From contig MFJV01000001.1 in NCBI GenBank assembly GCA_001780985.1, forward strand, positions 259,570-300,048: DNA of 40,479 nucleotides. Direction: 5' to 3'. This document shows positions 37,669 to 40,479 of this stretch, one piece after another. A model generated the notes under the pieces. That model was not told the DNA's origin and did no database searches. It saw nothing but the letters and a program-made list of their open reading frames with translations. The stretch's first letter is position 1. Each line of letters starts with the position of its first letter. Origin of the DNA: Candidatus Gottesmanbacteria bacterium RIFCSPLOWO2_01_FULL_43_11b. Its GTDB lineage: Bacteria > Patescibacteriota > Microgenomatia > UBA10105 > UBA927. The position numbers and the translations under genes were made by a program.

Positions 37669-40242
37669 TTACACCACGAAGTTCATGAGTTTGCCGGGGA
37701 CAAAAATGATTTTTTTGACGGTTTGACCTTCAAGATATTTCTTAATCTTTTCATTCTCCTTTGCAAGTTTTTCTATTTCACTTTTTTCTTTTCCAGTATC
37801 AGCCTGTACTTGTAAAGTGTCACGCAATTTCCCATTTACTTGGATAATGATGGTTATTTGATTTTCTTTGATATATTTTGAATCAAATGTTGGCCAAGGT
37901 TGTTGGTGAATTGAAAATGCACCTCTATTTTTCTCCCAGAGTTCTTCCGCTATATGTGGTGCATAGGGCGCCAGTAAAAGCAAAAATATTTTTAGCAAAT
38001 CAGGTGTAAGATTGCCATTCTGATCAGAAACAAGGTTAGTAAATTCCATCATTGCAGCAATTGCAGTGTTATACCGTCGTTTCTCAGTATCTTCCGTGAT
38101 CTTTTTAACCAATTTATGAAGCGCGCGCTGCATTTGTTCGCTTGAAGTTTGCGCTGTACGTAAGCGCCAAATACGATTAACCCAACGGGACATTCCCTCC
38201 ATTGCGCTGTCCCGAAAGTCCCCTCCTAAATCAAACGGGCCCATGAACATTAAATAAAGTCTCAATGCATCGGTTCCATAGAGTTTGATATATTCATCGG
38301 GAGTAACCACATTGCCCTTAGACTTACTCATTTTCGCACCGTCTTTAATGACAAGACCGTGTGCGTAGAAGTTTGGGAATGGTTCTTCAAAGTCTAAATA
38401 TCCCCAATCATGAAGCGCCATTGTGATGAATCGGCTATACATAAGGTGCAAAACACTATGCTCTGCTCCTCCTGTATACATATCAACCGGCAGCCATTTT
38501 TTGGTAATTGCGGGATTCCATGGGAGGCCGCCGACGGCGATATCGGAGCGACTGGCGTCCCCTTTAGGGGCCCGAAGGAGCGACGATTTGCCGTCAAGGC
38601 CAACGGAGGGATAGCGCAAAAAATACCACGCGCTATCTAAAAACGTATCAGAAACATCAGTCTCCCTTCGCGCTTTATTTCCACAGCCAGGACAATTTAC
38701 TTCATAAAACTCTTTGTGTTTAGCAAGCGGTGCAATCCCGTCATCTCCCGGCTTGTAGTCTTTTATATATGGTAATTCAAGAGGTAAATCTTTTTCTGGC
38801 ACAGTGTACCTGCCCGCCATCGCTGCGCTCAGGCGCTGGCAGGCGGGCCAACCACCAATACTCTCAATGTAAGGTTTAACTTCCTCCGTCGTAAACCAAC
38901 TCTTGCCCTCTTTTGCACATTTTTCGCAAAAGATCATCGGAATCGGCGGGCCCCAATAGCGTTGGCGAGATATCAACCAATCACGGAGATGATAATTTAT
39001 CTCTTTTTTTCCAATCTTTTTTTCAGCAATCCACTCGACCATTTCATGAATAAGCTTGGGGCTGATACTTTTTCCGGAAAACGGCCCGGAATCCTTTAGA
39101 ACTCCCTTATTTTCGTGTGCATTCACCGGAGTCTTTACATCCTCTCGATCAACAACTTCTTTCAGAGAAATTTTATATTTTTGTGCAAATTCAAAATCTC
39201 GTGGATCATGGGCGCTACAGCGAATAATGCCGGTGCCAAAATCCATCAAGGCAAAATTTGCAAGCCACACAGGCATATCATTCCCTGAAAAAGGATCGGT
39301 AACATATCTGCCGGTAAAAATCCCCTCTTTTTCATCCTCCTTTGTTCTGGTACTTTTCTTGCTATTTTTATACTTTTTGACATAGTCTAAAACTTCATTT
39401 TCGTACGTCGTACCTTTCACCAATGTTGCAACCTGAGGGTGATCAGGCGCAAGAACGAGAAATGTATCCGCAAAAAGCCATGCTGGATAGGCACTAAAGG
39501 CGTCAAGTGTTTCATCTAATTCTTTTACTTTGTGGTGAATAATAACCCCCTCTTTCTTCCCGATCCACTGTCGTTGAGCGACAAGGACTTTTTCTGACCA
39601 ATTGAGCGTATTTGTATTTTGCAGAAGTTTTTCCGCGTATGCGGTAATACGGAAAAACCATTGTTCCAACAATCTTTTTTCAACAATATTCCCGCATCGC
39701 TCACATCGACCATCCACCACCTGCTCGTCAGCCAAAACTGTCTTACACGATGGGCACCAATTTACTTCAGCTTTTCCCCTATATGCAAGACCATGTTTAA
39801 ACATTTGGACAAAAATCCACTGAGTCCATTTGTAGTAATTCGGATCATATGTTTCGACTGTCCTACTCCAATCAAACATTGCACCTATCACTCCTAGCTG
39901 TCGATAGTAGTTTTTCTCTGAAACTTTCGCCTGATCCATGGGATTTTTGCCAATTTTAAGAGCAAAGTTCTCGCTGTGAATACCAAATCCGTCAAGTCCG
40001 ATCGGCTCAAATACGTTATGTCCTTGCATTCGTTTAAACCGGCCAAAAATATCACTTCCAGTGAATGCGTACATGTTCCCTACATGTAAACCCTCTGCCG
40101 AAGGATACGGGAACATCATGAGGTTATAGAAGGGTTTAGGAGCTTTTTCAATATTCGTTTCGTCCAATTTTGCTTCCTGCCACTTCTTTTGCCACTTAGA
40201 TTCAATACTCTGGTGATCGTATTTTTGATTCTTGACGTCCAT
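37669..40242 (-). CDS. leuS: Leucyl-tRNA synthetase, with two repeat inserts
   Basis: The 857-residue class I synthetase has HVGN at 53-56 (HIGH type), NWCPSC near 169 (zinc ribbon), the CP1 editing domain with GTGIIRCSAHDPRDFEFA, KMSKS at 637-641 and an anticodon/C-terminal domain. It charges tRNA-Leu. The ATG at 40242 is chosen since TATACT (40258-40253) ends ten bases upstream; a start seven codons earlier would span that box. Repeat-encoded segments lie at residues 465-478 and 553-566. Motifs around them are intact, so the enzyme is probably active. Confidence 0.96.
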   Translation of the reverse strand: MDVKNQKYDHQSIESKWQKKWQEAKLDETNIEKAPKPFYNLMMFPYPSAEGLHVGNMYAFTGSDIFGRFKRMQGHNVFEPIGLDGFGIHSENFALKIGKNPMDQAKVSEKNYYRQLGVIGAMFDWSRTVETYDPNYYKWTQWIFVQMFKHGLAYRGKAEVNWCPSCKTVLADEQVVDGRCERCGNIVEKRLLEQWFFRITAYAEKLLQNTNTLNWSEKVLVAQRQWIGKKEGVIIHHKVKELDETLDAFSAYPAWLFADTFLVLAPDHPQVATLVKGTTYENEVLDYVKKYKNSKKSTRTKEDEKEGIFTGRYVTDPFSGNDMPVWLANFALMDFGTGIIRCSAHDPRDFEFAQKYKISLKEVVDREDVKTPVNAHENKGVLKDSGPFSGKSISPKLIHEMVEWIAEKKIGKKEINYHLRDWLISRQRYWGPPIPMIFCEKCAKEGKSWFTTEEVKPYIESIGGWPACQRLSAAMAGRYTVPEKDLPLELPYIKDYKPGDDGIAPLAKHKEFYEVNCPGCGNKARRETDVSDTFLDSAWYFLRYPSVGLDGKSSLLRAPKGDASRSDIAVGGLPWNPAITKKWLPVDMYTGGAEHSVLHLMYSRFITMALHDWGYLDFEEPFPNFYAHGLVIKDGAKMSKSKGNVVTPDEYIKLYGTDALRLYLMFMGPFDLGGDFRDSAMEGMSRWVNRIWRLRTAQTSSEQMQRALHKLVKKITEDTEKRRYNTAIAAMMEFTNLVSDQNGNLTPDLLKIFLLLLAPYAPHIAEELWEKNRGAFSIHQQPWPTFDSKYIKENQITIIIQVNGKLRDTLQVQADTGKEKSEIEKLAKENEKIKKYLEGQTVKKIIFVPGKLMNFVV
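38545..38584. repeat. GGAGCGAC-flanked repeat insert in leuS
   Basis: GGAGCGAC occurs directly repeated at 38545-38552 and 38577-38584, with the palindrome CCCCTTTAGGGG between. It encodes SLLRAPKGDASRSD, inserted just before the conserved LPWNP-ITKKWLPVDMYTGG block. Confidence 0.75.
38809..38849. repeat. 41-bp palindromic repeat in leuS, copy B
   Basis: It is identical over 41 bases to 22795-22835 in lepA and in the same orientation relative to the gene, but read in another frame. It encodes WPACQRLSAAMAGR between GG and YTVPEKDLP of LeuRS. Confidence 0.9.
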
Positions 40243-40324
40243 ATGGCTTCTAAGTATACTCATTTTCGTAGCTAAAAAAAAGACCTTGGTGGGATTTACA
40301 AATAAGTAGAAACCTATAATAGAA

Positions 40325-40351
40325 TATTCCGGCGGAAATATTCTCGGAATA
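40325..40351. repeat. Two overlapping hairpins upstream of leuS
   Basis: TATTCCG (about 40325-40331) and CGGAATA (about 40345-40351) pair. An alternative GAATATT-CC/GG-AAATATTC stem shares the left arm. The two folds exclude each other. It sits in the spacer upstream of the leuS promoter; no function is evident. Confidence 0.45.
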
Positions 40352-40431
40352 GTTAGATTTCTCGCAAGAAAATTTGATTAATCGTATAAAAATTTTTGTA
40401 TATAAGAATTCACTACTTCTGGTACTTTAGC

Positions 40432-40479
40432 TCATTCCCCGATTGTTTTTAGCCATTCAGAGAGGCTCGATAATTTTTT
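40432..40479 (-). CDS. 3' tail of a gene entering from the right edge
   Basis: Reading inward from the right edge on minus, 15 sense codons (KKLSSLSEWLKTIGE) end in TGA at 40434-40432. The same frame then stays open for 17 more codons to a TAA at 40380-40378 (AKVPEVVNSYIQKFLYD). It is too short to identify. Either a real C-terminus or chance. Confidence 0.35.
   Translation of the reverse strand, partial: KKLSSLSEWLKTIGE

Noticed and set aside
40432-40434. UGA recoding to Gly or Trp (SR1/Gracilibacteria-type code)
   Set aside because: UGA ends clear genes here, for example the sortase (16716-16718) and the wecG-like gene (6888-6890).
1-40479. CRISPR arrays, prophage or transposase genes
   Set aside because: No regular spacer array, phage structural gene or transposase motif was found; the repeats are short palindromes without their own genes.

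Overview
The window reads as a fragment of a Candidate Phyla Radiation (Patescibacteria) genome, most likely Microgenomates-like. This is inferred from gene style, not from a marker search: many small hypothetical genes, a very high share of envelope glycosyltransferases, split competence genes, a sortase beside its substrate, and short palindromic repeats sitting in frame inside conserved genes. The genetic code looks standard, because UGA ends clear genes such as the sortase and wecG.

Layout. 1-4205 (minus): a glycosyltransferase operon, glgA-like (cut by the left edge) plus three GT4 enzymes. 4274-5183: a small unknown gene and a BrnT/BrnA toxin-antitoxin pair. 5232-8809 (minus): another GT4, a small unknown gene, a WecG/TagA-type transferase and mreB. 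8887-13076 (plus): a PEGA-domain beta-propeller protein, two tRNA genes on minus (Pro, Arg), a Maf-like pyrophosphatase, a membrane protein, a possible cysteine peptidase and small unknowns. 13323-15609: a second BrnT/BrnA pair, ndk and an M16 peptidase. 15635-18203 (plus): a small helical protein, a sortase, its LPAAG-tailed DUF11 substrate, a structured RNA element and a strongly initiated unknown protein. 18288-22354 (plus): GT2, a large GT-C-like membrane protein and an HEXXH membrane protein. 22319-26724: lepA, DUF1003, a C39-like protein and unknowns. 26749-32653 (minus): a T-box leader followed by argH, argG, a small gene, a DMT transporter and argS. 32685-34574: hotdog thioesterase and a PMT-like transferase. 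34567-36827 (minus): comEA, a comEC channel and a separate comEC-type metallo-hydrolase. 36885-40242: two small unknowns and leuS. A gene tail reaches the right edge.

Three things stand out. First, about ten palindromic or repetitive inserts lie in frame in coding regions (three in lepA, two in leuS, others in argS, comEA, wecG, the comEC hydrolase, the M16 peptidase and the GT-C protein). One 41-bp sequence is identical in lepA and leuS but read in different frames. Second, an apparent T-box riboswitch precedes an arginine operon holding only the last two biosynthetic steps plus argS. Third, around twenty-five genes have a TATAAT-like box ending about 6-13 bases before the start codon and no Shine-Dalgarno sequence, which suggests mostly leaderless mRNAs; a few genes have strong Shine-Dalgarno sites instead.

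Together the genes describe a cell investing in surface glycans and sortase-anchored proteins, DNA uptake, translation and toxin-antitoxin modules, with arginine apparently made only from citrulline or argininosuccinate.
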